DNA from: Lolium rigidum | Lineage: Eukaryota > Streptophyta > Magnoliopsida > Poales > Poaceae | Assembly: GCF_022539505.1 (NCBI RefSeq) | Contig: NC_061514.1 | Coordinates: 217,271,837 to 217,335,836, forward strand | Direction: 5' to 3' | Length of the DNA stretch: 64,000 nucleotides | Shown: positions 31,495 to 41,698 of the stretch, one piece after another | Position numbering within the stretch: the stretch's first letter is position 1 | Layout of the letters: each line of letters starts with the position of its first letter | The notes under the pieces: generated by a model | What the model saw: only the letters and a program-made list of their open reading frames with translations | Told to the model about the DNA's origin: nothing | Databases searched by the model: none | Made by a program: the position numbers and the translations under genes

Positions 31495-32595
31495 TGATAA
31501 GGGGTGGCCCGATCTTCTCAGTAAGCGACGGGTGGTGATGAACACACGATGGTAGCAGCGGATGAAATCGATGATGATGAGGAGGATAACTTGTATGACG
31601 CCGACGAAGTCTCTCGATTGATTCCTGATGCCAATGCAACAGCTCTCAACCCTACAAGATATTCGCAACTCCACACACTTGCGCACGTAGCCGCCGACCA
31701 CGAAGCGGTAGATTGTAATCTTCTAATCCCCAATGGAACAGCAGATCACACAAACTTTCAGTAGCAATAAAACTCCAGATCGCGACGAATTGGAGAGTTG
31801 GGATTCAATAGTTTTGCATAGCAAACAACTAAGAACTAGGGTTTATCTTAAACATGGTCTAAACCTAATTTGGGGGCGTCCCTGGGGCTTATATAGGCGT
31901 CCAGGACGACCAGGGGTCGAAATAGTTCGATATAAACCGACCTAAAACAGGTTCGGCCAAAACTGGTTCGAATTCAGGCAAGGCCGGCAGTGCCGGGGTG
32001 TCGAGGCCGGCAGTGCCGGGGTGGCCGGCAGTGCCGGGGTGTCACGGCCGGCAGTGCCGGGGTGCACAGGCCGGCAGTGCCGCCGGGCCGGCAGTGCCGC
32101 CCATCCTTGGCCGGCAGTGCCGGTGATATTTTTGCTGGAAAGGTCTTGAAATTATCTTTCCAACGACTCTTCGTTTGCTCGATTCCGAGTTCGTATGAAT
32201 AAATGGCGTCCGTTTCAAAATCAGCACTTCGGTCTGTCCAAACCGAAAGAGAGCTGTTTTTGACTTCCTCTTGTCTTGCGCATGCCTCCCTCTCCTCCCT
32301 CGCGCATCCGTGGAATGTCTTCACGTCCAACGCCATGTCCAGCTGCTCCTCTCCTCCTCGTGCGATGTTTGCTCCCTCCTCATACCTGATCATACATAAG
32401 TGAAATGACTTAGGTAGTATAAAGTTCTCATCAATCAAAGTATCGTTTAGGAGCGAATTCACCTGTTGCTTAAGTAGCTTCGCACGAGCCCTTGTAATGG
32501 GTCCAATCCGAACTTCATCGGACTTGAGCTTCACAGCAGGTTCATCTTCATTTGTCAATAACGGAGGTAGTGGTGTAGTAGGGATGTCCTCATCA
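31495..32595 (-). repeat. 5' LTR of B
   Basis: 1101 bases, TGATGAGGACATC...CCCCTTATCA on the minus strand. It is nearly identical to 14510-15599, apart from about a dozen substitutions and one extra unit in the CCGGCAGTGCCGG array (31980-32125). CTTTC follows directly. Confidence 0.9.
31980..32125 (-). promoter_or_regulatory. Array of 7 CCGGCAGTGCCGG palindromes in B 5' LTR
   Basis: Seven units against six at 14995-15135. The units here are better conserved, and the array length differs between LTRs that must have been identical at insertion. Confidence 0.75.
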
Positions 32596-32778
32596 CTTTC
32601 TCTCGCGATTCTATCGGTTGGTGGTTCGGGCCAACGAGGATAACCGATTTGTGTGTGTGCGTGTGTTTGTATCGTGTTCTTCGCGTTCATCCACTTCCCC
32701 CCGAATCCCCCTCCGCAATCACACTCACCCGGGTCAAACCGTGAAGATTGGGCACACCCTCGGGCTTAGCCCGCATCA
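32596..32778 (+). repeat. 5' LTR of D, second part
   Basis: Continues the LTR interrupted at 14509 (the first five bases are the duplicated CTTTC). It matches 39532-39708 and ends GCCCGCATCA, followed by the primer site. Confidence 0.85.
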
Positions 32779-34989
32779 TATGGTATCTGAGCAAAGGTTG
32801 CCACGGATTTGACCATCCGATTCCACCAATTTCGCCCAAAAATTTGCCCAAAAATTTTTCCCCAAAAAATAGCTCGAATTTGGATCTCAGGATTTGTTGC
32901 GTTGTTTGTGGTTTTGGTCCACAGATCTGTTGTCTTTGGTGTTGATCTATTATCCCTCCAATTTTCAGCCGTCAATTCCACCGATTTCCCACGAAATCCG
33001 TCTTTTTATCCCGCAGTTTCCGCCCCGTGTTCGTGCTGTTCGTCGTGCAGATCCAGATCTGGGAAATTTGCTATTTCCGGTACTACCGGCTGCTCCCACC
33101 GGAACTTCCGCTCGCACCAAATATTTTTTTTCCCATCTGGTCAACGCAGTCGTTGTCTTCCTCGCTGAGCATCCCCAACCAAAAATCGCGCCAGCACTGC
33201 AACACGCCACCAGCCTCGCCTGCCGCTTGAACCACCTCGTGCGCCAACCAGCCCAGCCACGCACGCCACCACGCGGCCCCTGGCTAACCGCCACCGCGCG
33301 CCCTGATCGCCAGACCACACGCTGCCGCTCGCCCCGCCTTCGCTCGCTAGCTCCAGCACACATCGAGCGCGCCACCAGGCCCAACTACCACCAGCCCAGC
33401 TTGCCTCCAGGCCCGCCGCTGCCTTAGCCCATCCCCGCGCTCGCCCAACGCCCACACCACCGCACGCCGCTCGCTCGCCAGCATCGCACGCCTCCGCACG
33501 ATCGCCCCTAGCAGCTCCAGTCAACGCACGCGCCCAGGCCCGCTGCTCAGCGCAACCACCTGCTGCGCCCCACCCGCCCGCACCATCCGCTCGCCAACAT
33601 CGCCACCACGCCCGCGCGAGCCACCCGCCAGGCCAACCACTGCCAATCGCCAACTCCCTTGGTTCGATCCAGATCGCAGGAAAAAATTCCCAGACCGGAA
33701 CTTCCGGCCGTGCTGACCGGTACTTCCGCCCCAGCGGTACTTCCGCCCAACTTCCGCCCAACTTCCGGAATTGCACAATATGCGCCGCAGTAGCCCCTGG
33801 ATACATCTGAAAAATTTCCGGAAGTTGACCGGAACTTGACCGGAAGTTCCGCCCGGCGCAGTTTTTGACCCAGTTTTCAGCAACTTTTGACCCCCAACTT
33901 TGACCCAACTTTTGACAACTTTCCGGAACCCGTTTGACCTCAAATTTTGACCATAGTACCACCATCTTGACTCCAAATTTTGACAATTTTCCCGAGCCCA
34001 TTTGACTCCAAAATTTTCACCACTTCGCCCGCGCGTTTTGACCCAACTTTTCGGGCATTGACTTTTGTGTTCGGATTTCCTTGTGGAGTGCATTGGTTGT
34101 CTATGTCGCTTCCGCGCCTACACCAACACCGTGACGACACCTTTGGCACCCCGGATTCCGATGCAACTTCGACACCGTCATCCACACCACCTCGATCACC
34201 GCAAGTTCGTGTGCTTGACACCGCCTAACATCAATAGGTATAACTTGCCCCACCCCTTGTAGCCCCGTTTCTTTCTTTGTGTACCTATCCCATTGAGAGT
34301 GGCTTTCCGAGTGTTGCAAAGCATTGCACAAGTGTCACGACCGTGAGAGGGTGTGTGTGTGCGTTGTGTTGAGCAAAGCTCCAAAGCAAGCTCGGTGAGA
34401 AAGATACACAAAAGAAGAAAAGTGTGACATAGAGAAAAATAAAGCTTCTAAGCATAGAAAAAAAGAGAAAAAGAAAAAGAAATACAAAAGAGTGTGTGTC
34501 CACCGATACAAAAGAGTGCAAAGCTTGTAAGCACTAAGAGAGAAAAGAGAAGAGTGGCATTTGTGCAAATCTTGTTGCTTCTCGAATATGCAACCAAGCT
34601 ACGGTCTCTCTTGTGTTGGCGCGACACCGAGCTTATAGTCTTCGTTAGGACCATCTTTGTTACTTGCTCACTTCCTTGGTCGCGCTAACCCCATTGTTCT
34701 TCCTTGTGTGTGTTTCCGTGTTTCCTTGACATAGATCACCGCTTTTGACATTTGACTTTGGATCTTACCCACATTTGACAATAGACATTTTCTTTGGTTC
34801 TTTTCGTTTGCTATCCACATCCTCACCTACCACCATATAGAGTTCTTAGCCTTTTGCGTGTGCTTTGAGTGTGTGTGTGAGTACATATCGGTTATTCTCT
34901 AACTTGAACCATTTTCTCGATTTTGTTGCTAGTTTTGACCTTTTGGTAGTTCTCCTTCCACCATATCTACACCAATCCTAGAGACTAAC
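32779..34989 (+). other. Primer site and 2.2-kb leader of D
   Basis: TGGTATCTGAGC at 32781-32792 is close to the initiator-tRNA-Met primer site. The leader is GC-rich (33000-33700), then carries further GGAACTTCCGCCC-type motifs (about 33085-33110 and 33695-33860), a run of TTTTGACCC/TTTTGACC repeats (33860-34060), and an A-rich part with many GAGAAA repeats (34380-34560). Long frames here (for example 33141-34001 minus) follow GC content and show no domain. No gene is called. Confidence 0.65.
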
Positions 34990-37900
34990 ATGTATAGTGA
35001 GGATGAGCCTACGGAGGACGACATGGAGTACTATGAGGGTGATAGCTCCGCAAGCACCGCGGATATGGAGGACCATGTGGAGCTCGACACCGACAATGGC
35101 TCCGCAAGCATTGGCGACATGACCGACATCGAGCATCTCTACACCGACCATGACTCGCCAAGCATGGACAACATGGTGGACCACCACTCCGAGCTCGACT
35201 ACAACATCGACGACATGGTGGAGCACCACTTTGACCACGACTACGACTACGACGACATGGTGGAGCACCACCTCGACCACGCCTACGACTACGACGACAT
35301 GGTGGAGCACTACCTCGACTACGACTACGACACCATGATGGAGCACCGCACCGAGCACTACCTCGAGCATGACATCGACACCATGGTGGAACCTAGCTTC
35401 GACTCCACCTTGAACAAGACCGGCGCCTACAAGTTCCCCATCTTGGCCAATGGAACTACATATGAAGATAGAGGACCTCCAAGACGGCGCAACCATGAGA
35501 ATGCTTATGCACATGATCATCTACGTCGAGCTCATCCTATGGAACATCAAGAGCGCCACCACCATGATCGCCATCGACACTCTCCTCCGAGCTCAAGAAG
35601 GCGCCACAAGCAAAGTGCCAAGCCACATGAACCATCATCTAGGCATGCCGAGGATCGTCATCAACACACGTCGCCTCATGATCGTCGTCGACCATCACCA
35701 CCCCATGACCACCATCGACATGCATCACCACATGACCGTCGCCGACACAAGTCACCTCATATTCTCCATCGACCAACACCTCCCAAGGATCTTCGCCGAC
35801 AGAAGTCACCTCATGTTCGCCATCGACCAACACCTCCCAAGGATCTTCGACGACACCCCCCAAGACATGGTGATGATGCAAGAAGACGAAAGCCTCGACA
35901 TGAAGCGGCCAAGGCTACAAAGAACATCAACACCAACCATATGGTGTCCACAAAGCCTAGCGCCACCACCAAAATGGAATCTCCAAGACCGCCTACACAT
36001 GAGAAGATCTCCAATGGTGCAAGACAAGGCGCTACACCAACAAGCAAGATGGTGCCAAGTAAAAAGAAAGAGGAACCACATATCATGGTGCTTCCCCCTC
36101 CTACCGCCACCACCATAATGGCGCCTACAAGAAGCTTAAGCCCCAAGATGAAGACCGTGGAGTCTACACTTCAAGATGAAGGACGATCTACCCATCTTTA
36201 TGCCAACATGACAATGCGTTATCCAACAAGATCAAGTAGCTCCCAATGCTTTCGTTGCAAACAAGACGGTCATCTTTGGGAATGCCCCAATCTCCATTGT
36301 GATGTGTGCACATCCAACAAGCACATGACATGGGAATGCAACACACCGCAAGCCCACAAGCTCTACTTCGCCCAATTGGATGCCGAAATTGCCAACAGGA
36401 CACTTCAAGATACCATTGTCTTCAAAGAATGGTGCAAGGAAATGGCCAAGAGGACGACTATGAAGCCCACACTTCAAGATGAAGCTCGAGAAGGCCAAGT
36501 CAAGGGTGACGTTGATTCGAGCCTAGCTCTCAACAACACCATAGCGCCATCAAATGGTGTCAACATGGGAGGCGATGGAGTTGAGAAGATTGAGCATGGG
36601 ATTCTCCCTTCAACCAAGGAGGCGAATGGAGTTGAGAATGGTGAGCATGGGATGATCCCTTCACCAATGGAGGCGCATGGAGATGAGAAAATCGAGCCTA
36701 CCCCCATATGCTTGAATGAGGAGATGGTACCAATCCCATGTGAGCATGAGAGCCACTTAGCCCACTTGAGTGAGAGTGATAGTGAGTTGAGTGACTCCCA
36801 CCCCATATGTGAGTTTGAGTGCTTCCACTTGGAGGACATGAGTGATACACCGAGTGAGTTGAGAGAGGTAGTTGATAGGTCCATGGAGGCCATTTTGCAT
36901 TCTAACAACTTAACCTCTACCTCTAGTGTGTTTTCTCATGTTGCAATAGGTTCCATGGAGGACGAGTTCCCGATCATGGAGAAGATGTACATGGTGCATG
37001 AAGATGATGCTATCACACCATGCTTGATTGAAGATGAACATGGAGGCCACATGGAGCCTACCTCTTCCACAACACCTACTTCAAAGGAGTCGGACTACAA
37101 AGGTACCAACATAGGTGTTGATGATGCCATGATCCCACTAGTGGACATGATGATTTGTGAGTGCTTGCATGAGTTGGATGATCCTATTGCTATGTCATAT
37201 GCTCGTTTCACATTCCCTTGTAATACTTGTGATACCACCATTGTTGATCATGTGGAAGTAGTTGCTTATGATAATATGTCCATGCCATGCTATGAGTGTT
37301 TCGATTTCTATCCTATTGCTTGCAATATGTCGAACAATTTCTCCTTCCCATGTATTGATTGCAATGAAAATGATGATGCTAATTCTTGTGTTGTGACAAC
37401 CTTGATGAAAAATTGCTCTTTCCCTAGGCTTGTCGACAACAATGATAAAATGTTGAACATGTTTTGTGCTAGATGCTTGCAATACTCTCCCATTAATGCA
37501 ACCAAAATGTTGAACAATTGTTCTTTCCAATGCTTGGTTTGCAATAATGTTAATATGCTTGTAAATGAGATTGCTCCCATAGCTCTCTCAAATTTTGAAG
37601 ACTTTGCATATATCCATGTTGAGCATGTTCCCATGTTTACTCCGCATATTCACCATATCTATTATGATGCTTCACTTAACGCTAATGGTGATATGCAAAA
37701 GAGATGGACCATCATGATGGATGATGTGTTCATATATCATGCACACACGTTCTTTGATTTGCCTATTGTGTGTGTAGGTACACGGAAGACAAGGTCAACC
37801 TCGATTGAGCACGAGTTGACCAAAAGAGCTCTTGAGAGCATAATACAAGTGAGTACAAGATCGAACCCGACTCTAATACCTTTCCCATGCTTTGCATTGA

Positions 37901-39012
37901 ACATGCGGAACAATTTCTCTTTCTTGTGGTTCTTTTGCAAGCATGATGATGCGATTCTTACCGTTGGTGTTGCCTCAAACAAGTTGACCAATTGCTCTTT
38001 CATTTGGTTTGTTGGCACGCACGGTTGTGCAAATGTTTTCTTGATGAACTTTTTGGATGATATGTTGTGTGTTGCACCAAATATGAGGACCAATTTCTCT
38101 TTCCAATGGTTTGTGTGCACACATGTTGATGATATTTTGGACACTCTTCCGTATGTGTTTTTGCCAAATTCTCCACTTGTTGCTTCAAGGATGTTGACCA
38201 ATTTCTCTTTCCGATGCCTTGAGAGCAACAATGAAAATGAGTTTATACATGAGATGGACACCATGGTCGTCTCACAATTTGGAGCTTTTGTGTTTCCACA
38301 TTTGGATGATGTTCATACGGAGTTCTTACACATTGACCTTGCACATGCATTATTCTTGATAAATTTGTGTTGTGCTAACGGTGTTGTGAACATGAACGGA
38401 CATGTCATCGATGATATGCTCCTCTATCACACACACATATACTTTGCTTGGTCTTTGTTGTGTGAAGGTAAGCGTGACTTGAGAATAGGCGTCAACGAAT
38501 GGGTTCAACCCCATACATCTACTACACAAGATCTCTCAATGAGAGCACACCGACATTATGCTAAGGTGACCTCCTTGTACTTACGCTCTCTTGCTAAACC
38601 CGTGGAACATTGGCTATGCTTTGAGTGTTGTTTGGCTTTTCTTGTGCTATTCATAGGGCTCTTGACAAGCAAAGGGACATTCAAGTGTGTTTGTCATCTA
38701 CCTCCTATACAAGTTCATGAAGAGCTATCGTCGAGGACGACTCTTTTTCAAGTGGGGGGAGACGATACGGGGCGACCTACGGTCTTCACCGCATCATGTG
38801 CTTCATCGCCAAGACAGCACACTAAGGTGAATCTTCTCCTTTACGCGTGCCTTGAATCGCCTATTTGGGACGATATACTACTTCATACCCCGTCATATCT
38901 TGATGATAGGATCTCGACGACAAGTACGGGGAGAGGAGAGGATGCCATGGAGACCCGAGGACGCAAGGCCGATGTCAAGGAAGCATGGAAGAGAAGGAGA
39001 AAGAGGAGCTGA
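34990..39012 (+). CDS. 1340-residue His/Arg-rich zinc-knuckle/zinc-ribbon-like protein of element D
   Basis: Uninterrupted; first ATG after the leader. In order: a very acidic start (residues 1-130) with repeats of DDMVEHH; a His/Arg/Pro/Ser tract (about 155-320) with tandem HRPTPPKDLRR units; a first zinc knuckle at 420-432 (CFRCKQDGHLWEC, one residue short of consensus) and a second (CDVCTSNKHMTWEC) soon after; and an acidic linker. From 780 to 1080 come seven copies of an N-(C/F)-SF module (NNFSF, KNCSF, TNFSF) spaced about 25 or 35 residues. A CX2C-X18-CX2C motif lies at 826-851. The segment DDVFIYHAHTFF recurs later as DDMLLYHTHIYF. The C-terminus SSRTTLFQVGGDDTGRP and the LTR-encoded tail match CRM-like pol ends. 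There is no pol. The role is probably gag-like or accessory nucleic-acid binding (inference). Not a family I recognise. Confidence 0.75.
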   Translation: MYSEDEPTEDDMEYYEGDSSASTADMEDHVELDTDNGSASIGDMTDIEHLYTDHDSPSMDNMVDHHSELDYNIDDMVEHHFDHDYDYDDMVEHHLDHAYDYDDMVEHYLDYDYDTMMEHRTEHYLEHDIDTMVEPSFDSTLNKTGAYKFPILANGTTYEDRGPPRRRNHENAYAHDHLRRAHPMEHQERHHHDRHRHSPPSSRRRHKQSAKPHEPSSRHAEDRHQHTSPHDRRRPSPPHDHHRHASPHDRRRHKSPHILHRPTPPKDLRRQKSPHVRHRPTPPKDLRRHPPRHGDDARRRKPRHEAAKATKNINTNHMVSTKPSATTKMESPRPPTHEKISNGARQGATPTSKMVPSKKKEEPHIMVLPPPTATTIMAPTRSLSPKMKTVESTLQDEGRSTHLYANMTMRYPTRSSSSQCFRCKQDGHLWECPNLHCDVCTSNKHMTWECNTPQAHKLYFAQLDAEIANRTLQDTIVFKEWCKEMAKRTTMKPTLQDEAREGQVKGDVDSSLALNNTIAPSNGVNMGGDGVEKIEHGILPSTKEANGVENGEHGMIPSPMEAHGDEKIEPTPICLNEEMVPIPCEHESHLAHLSESDSELSDSHPICEFECFHLEDMSDTPSELREVVDRSMEAILHSNNLTSTSSVFSHVAIGSMEDEFPIMEKMYMVHEDDAITPCLIEDEHGGHMEPTSSTTPTSKESDYKGTNIGVDDAMIPLVDMMICECLHELDDPIAMSYARFTFPCNTCDTTIVDHVEVVAYDNMSMPCYECFDFYPIACNMSNNFSFPCIDCNENDDANSCVVTTLMKNCSFPRLVDNNDKMLNMFCARCLQYSPINATKMLNNCSFQCLVCNNVNMLVNEIAPIALSNFEDFAYIHVEHVPMFTPHIHHIYYDASLNANGDMQKRWTIMMDDVFIYHAHTFFDLPIVCVGTRKTRSTSIEHELTKRALESIIQVSTRSNPTLIPFPCFALNMRNNFSFLWFFCKHDDAILTVGVASNKLTNCSFIWFVGTHGCANVFLMNFLDDMLCVAPNMRTNFSFQWFVCTHVDDILDTLPYVFLPNSPLVASRMLTNFSFRCLESNNENEFIHEMDTMVVSQFGAFVFPHLDDVHTEFLHIDLAHALFLINLCCANGVVNMNGHVIDDMLLYHTHIYFAWSLLCEGKRDLRIGVNEWVQPHTSTTQDLSMRAHRHYAKVTSLYLRSLAKPVEHWLCFECCLAFLVLFIGLLTSKGTFKCVCHLPPIQVHEELSSRTTLFQVGGDDTGRPTVFTASCASSPRQHTKVNLLLYACLESPIWDDILLHTPSYLDDRISTTSTGRGEDAMETRGRKADVKEAWKRRRKRS

Positions 39013-39708
39013 ACGCTCCAGGCCGGAACTTCCGCCCAGACGCGCCCCAGGCCGGAACTTCCGCCCGACCTCGCCGGAACTTCCGCCCAAATGCTGCCAA
39101 GACCAAAGATGCTCGCACAGTGGAGATGCAGCCGGAACTTCCGCCCCTGATGGCCGGAACTTCCGCCCAGGACCGGAACTTCCGCCCAGGACGGCCGGAA
39201 CTTCCGCCCCATCGAACCTCAACCCCCTTTGGCTTGTAACTTACCCCTTCGTCCCCTTACCTATAAATAGGAACCTACCCCCACCTTCATGAGGGAGAGA
39301 TGATGTTTAGATGAATTTGCTTATGCCTCTATTATCCCTTTGTGGATTTGGGAAACCCCCACCTTAGATTACCCATCTATTGTATCCCTCCTTATCCGGA
39401 TCTTTTTCCATTCTAGTAATTCTATCAATTGAGAATCTCTTGCTTTGCAACTCTATTCTTAGTTGGTCTTTTACTCTTTGGGAATTCTATTTGGATTTGT
39501 CGATCTTTTGCAAGAGATTCTACCTTTGGTCTTTCTCTCGCGATTCTATCGGTTGGTGGTTCGGGCCAACGAGGATAACCGATTTGTGTGTGTGCGTGTG
39601 TTTGTATCGTGTTCTTCGCGTTCATCCACTTCCCCCCGAATCCCCCTCCGCAATCACACTCACCCGGGTCAAACCGTGAAGATTGGGCACACCCTCGGGC
39701 TTAGTCCG
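38763..39708 (+). repeat. 3' LTR of D (last 5 bases missing)
   Basis: Follows AGTGGGGGGAGA and begins CGATACGG (T changed to C in the usual TG). It aligns with the 5' LTR to TTAGTCCG; the terminal CATCA is absent and the sequence jumps to a second, diverged LTR portion. Confidence 0.82.
39020..39210 (+). promoter_or_regulatory. Array of 7 CCGGAACTTCCGCCC units in D 3' LTR
   Basis: Same seven units and spacing as in the 5' LTR, followed by TATAAATAG near 39265. Confidence 0.75.
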
Positions 39709-40223
39709 ACCTATATGTAGGCACCTACCCCCACCTTCATGAGGGAGATGATGTTGAGATCGAATTGGCTTGTGCCTGCTACTCTACCTCCCTAGTGGGA
39801 TTTGGGAAACCCCACCTTAGATTAATTCCTATTCGTAACACCACTCCGTATCGATCGAATCCTATTGCTTATCTCTTTGGTGACTTCTACCAATCTTGAT
39901 CTTTTGCTTGCACTTCTACCTATTTGATCTTTTGCTTGCACTTCTGTTGAGTTTGGTCTTTTCACCCTTCTAGATTCATAGGATCTTCGATTCCTCGATC
40001 TTTTTGGCGGGACTTCTACCGAAAGCGCCTTTTCCTTGCAACTTCTATCGGAAGTTGGTGGTTCGGGCCAACGAGGACTTCAACCGATTGTGTTGTGTGC
40101 TGCAGGTGTTTGTATGCAGTGGCTCTTCGCGTTCATCCACTTCCCCGCGAATCCCCCCCGCAATCACACTCACCCGGGTCAAACCGTGAAGATTGGGCAC
40201 ACCCTCGGGCTTTGCCCGCATCA
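39709..40223 (+). repeat. Second, diverged R-U5 portion of a D-type LTR
   Basis: Starts ACCTATATGTAGGCACC, corresponding to the TATA region of the D LTR, and runs through a diverged copy of the downstream part to GGGCTTTGCCCGCATCA, a proper LTR end. It is therefore a partial duplicate in tandem with the 3' LTR, from a related but different family member. Confidence 0.72.
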
Positions 40224-41036
40224 AAACAGGAATAAGGGGATGCAAAGTGTTCAATGGATTGAGCTCAGATGAGTGTATTTTTTGCATGTTTTTACATTGT
40301 TATTTCATTAAATTATCGTTGAGTAGTAGTAAGATTTTTGTATTTTACCATGCTATCGTGCCCTTTTATGCTTGTCTACACATGATCTTGAAATAATAAG
40401 GAATGATGAAATATCAATGAAAATTGTCATTTTCTGGCATTTTGACGTGATAGAAATCATTTTAGCATTTAATTATGCACCTGGGCGGAAGGACAATGCG
40501 AGGACAACTTCCAGTAACTTTAACGGGCATCGGTACGAGCAAGGCCCGCCCGTACCATCCACCTGTACGCCCTTCTAGAAGCACAGCCTCGTAAAATACT
40601 TTCACCAGGCACAGACGACGCAGAGCTCCAAGACACACAGCTCCGAAAAACAGAGAAACACCGCCCCATATCAGATCTAGAGAAGGAACTTTGGAGAAGA
40701 CAAAATCTGAGCTGCTACTTGGATCCTCGGAGGACAAGGCATCATCCCCTTCATCATCATCAACTGCTGCACCACCATCATCATCCACCTCCAACCATAG
40801 TTGTAATCTTGATTGCTATTATGGATTTGTATTCTAATTCATTCCATTCCTTTAATCCCCTCCATAACAGATTATGATGATGTTCTTGATTGCTTCCATG
40901 TGTGAGTAGTCCCATTAGTTCTTGGGGAGATGGAGAAACCCTAGCATGAATATGAGATGAATCCAAGATGATTTATGGTTTTAAGTATTAATGTGTGTTA
41001 GTTCTCTCTCTTGATATTATGTGTTGTGCACCATGT
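40224..41036 (+). other. Unassigned repeat-like DNA before the gap
   Basis: No gene. Style (a CATCATC-rich stretch near 40745-40790, then GAGAAACCCTAGCATGAA and a T-rich end) resembles R-U5 regions of grass gypsy LTRs, but I see no LTR ends or partner copy. It does not continue the E3 leader that D interrupts on the left. Confidence 0.4.
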
Positions 41037-41136
41037 NNNNNNNNNNNNNNNNNNNNNNNNNNNNNNNNNNNNNNNNNNNNNNNNNNNNNNNNNNNNNNNN
41101 NNNNNNNNNNNNNNNNNNNNNNNNNNNNNNNNNNNN
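41037..41136. other. Assembly gap (100 N)
   Basis: Exactly 100 N, the conventional size for a gap of unknown length. Sequence on either side belongs to different elements. Confidence 0.99.
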
Positions 41137-41245
41137 AGGTCATGCTTCTTGGTCTCTATCGCGGCCCTGAAGGAGTTTTTCTGTTCGGAGATCTGCTTCT
41201 TGGTGGTTTGCATCTCAGTCGGATCCACCGCGGCCCTGTAGCCTT

Positions 41246-41698
41246 TCAGCTCTTCTCCGGATCGCCCAACTCGCACTCGTGAGCCTTTTTGTAGTCTCCG
41301 GTTATGGTGATCATACCATTGGGACCCGGCATCTTGAGCTTGTTGTAGATATAGCATGCTCTTGCGTGGAACTTGTGGTAGGTGGGCCTGCCGAAGATGA
41401 CGTGGTAGGAACTCTTGAAGGGCACAACTTCAAACGTGATCTTTTCTTCGCGGAAATTATGAACATCGCCGAAAGCCACGGGAAGTGTGATGCTGCCGAG
41501 GGAGTTCGCCTTCTTACCCGGAACCACGCCGTGAAACTCGGTGGTGCTGTGTTTGAGCTGTTCCTTGGTGAGGTTCATCCGCTCCAGAGTCTCCGGGTAC
41601 ATGATGTTCAAGCTGGCTCCGCCATCCATGAGGCACTTGGAGAAGTCATACCCGTCTATGCGGGGACTCACAACCAAGGCGTAGTATTCTTTTGGCAC
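41246..41698 (-). CDS. Aspartic protease region of element I
   Basis: A 150-codon frame with the retropepsin active-site region CLMDGGASLNIMYPETL and the later hydrophobic-G motif HVIFGRPTYHKFHARACYI. It would release gag products (family knowledge). The ATG at 41698 is internal; the region is part of a gag-pol frame that is broken upstream. It ends at a stop at 41246, after which RT would be expected. Confidence 0.72.
   Translation of the reverse strand: MPKEYYALVVSPRIDGYDFSKCLMDGGASLNIMYPETLERMNLTKEQLKHSTTEFHGVVPGKKANSLGSITLPVAFGDVHNFREEKITFEVVPFKSSYHVIFGRPTYHKFHARACYIYNKLKMPGPNGMITITGDYKKAHECELGDPEKS

Larger units (their letters stand above)
14510..32595 (-). mobile_element. CRM-like Ty3/gypsy chromovirus B, with hAT and F nested inside
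   Basis: LTRs at 14510-15599 (3') and 31495-32595 (5'), flanked by the duplication CTTTC (14505-14509 and 32596-32600). On the minus strand: primer site, leader (split by F), gag-protease, RT (split by hAT), RNase H, integrase, then a tail running into the 3' LTR. Integrase-end residues of the style FRKDRFPKLRKSKLLPRGAGP and a polyprotein overlapping the LTR are typical of the CRM clade. The two LTRs differ by about a dozen substitutions plus array length by eye, so it is fairly young. Confidence 0.88.
13726..40223 (+). mobile_element. Non-autonomous LTR retrotransposon D, split by nested insertions
   Basis: 5' LTR 13726-14509 plus 32601-32778 (split by element B), primer site 32781, leader to 34989, one ORF 34990-39012, purine tract AGTGGGGGGAGA, and a 3' LTR from 38763. 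Without B it is about 8.4 kb. No pol domains are present. The two LTR copies align over their whole length up to the last few bases. No target duplication is found (CCTAA left, AAACA right), which fits the rearranged right end (39709-40223). Confidence 0.82.

Noticed and set aside
33141..34001. 286-codon minus-strand frame in the D leader
   Set aside because: Follows high GC content and Ala/Gly/Arg/Trp-rich composition; no domain, and it lies in an LTR element leader.
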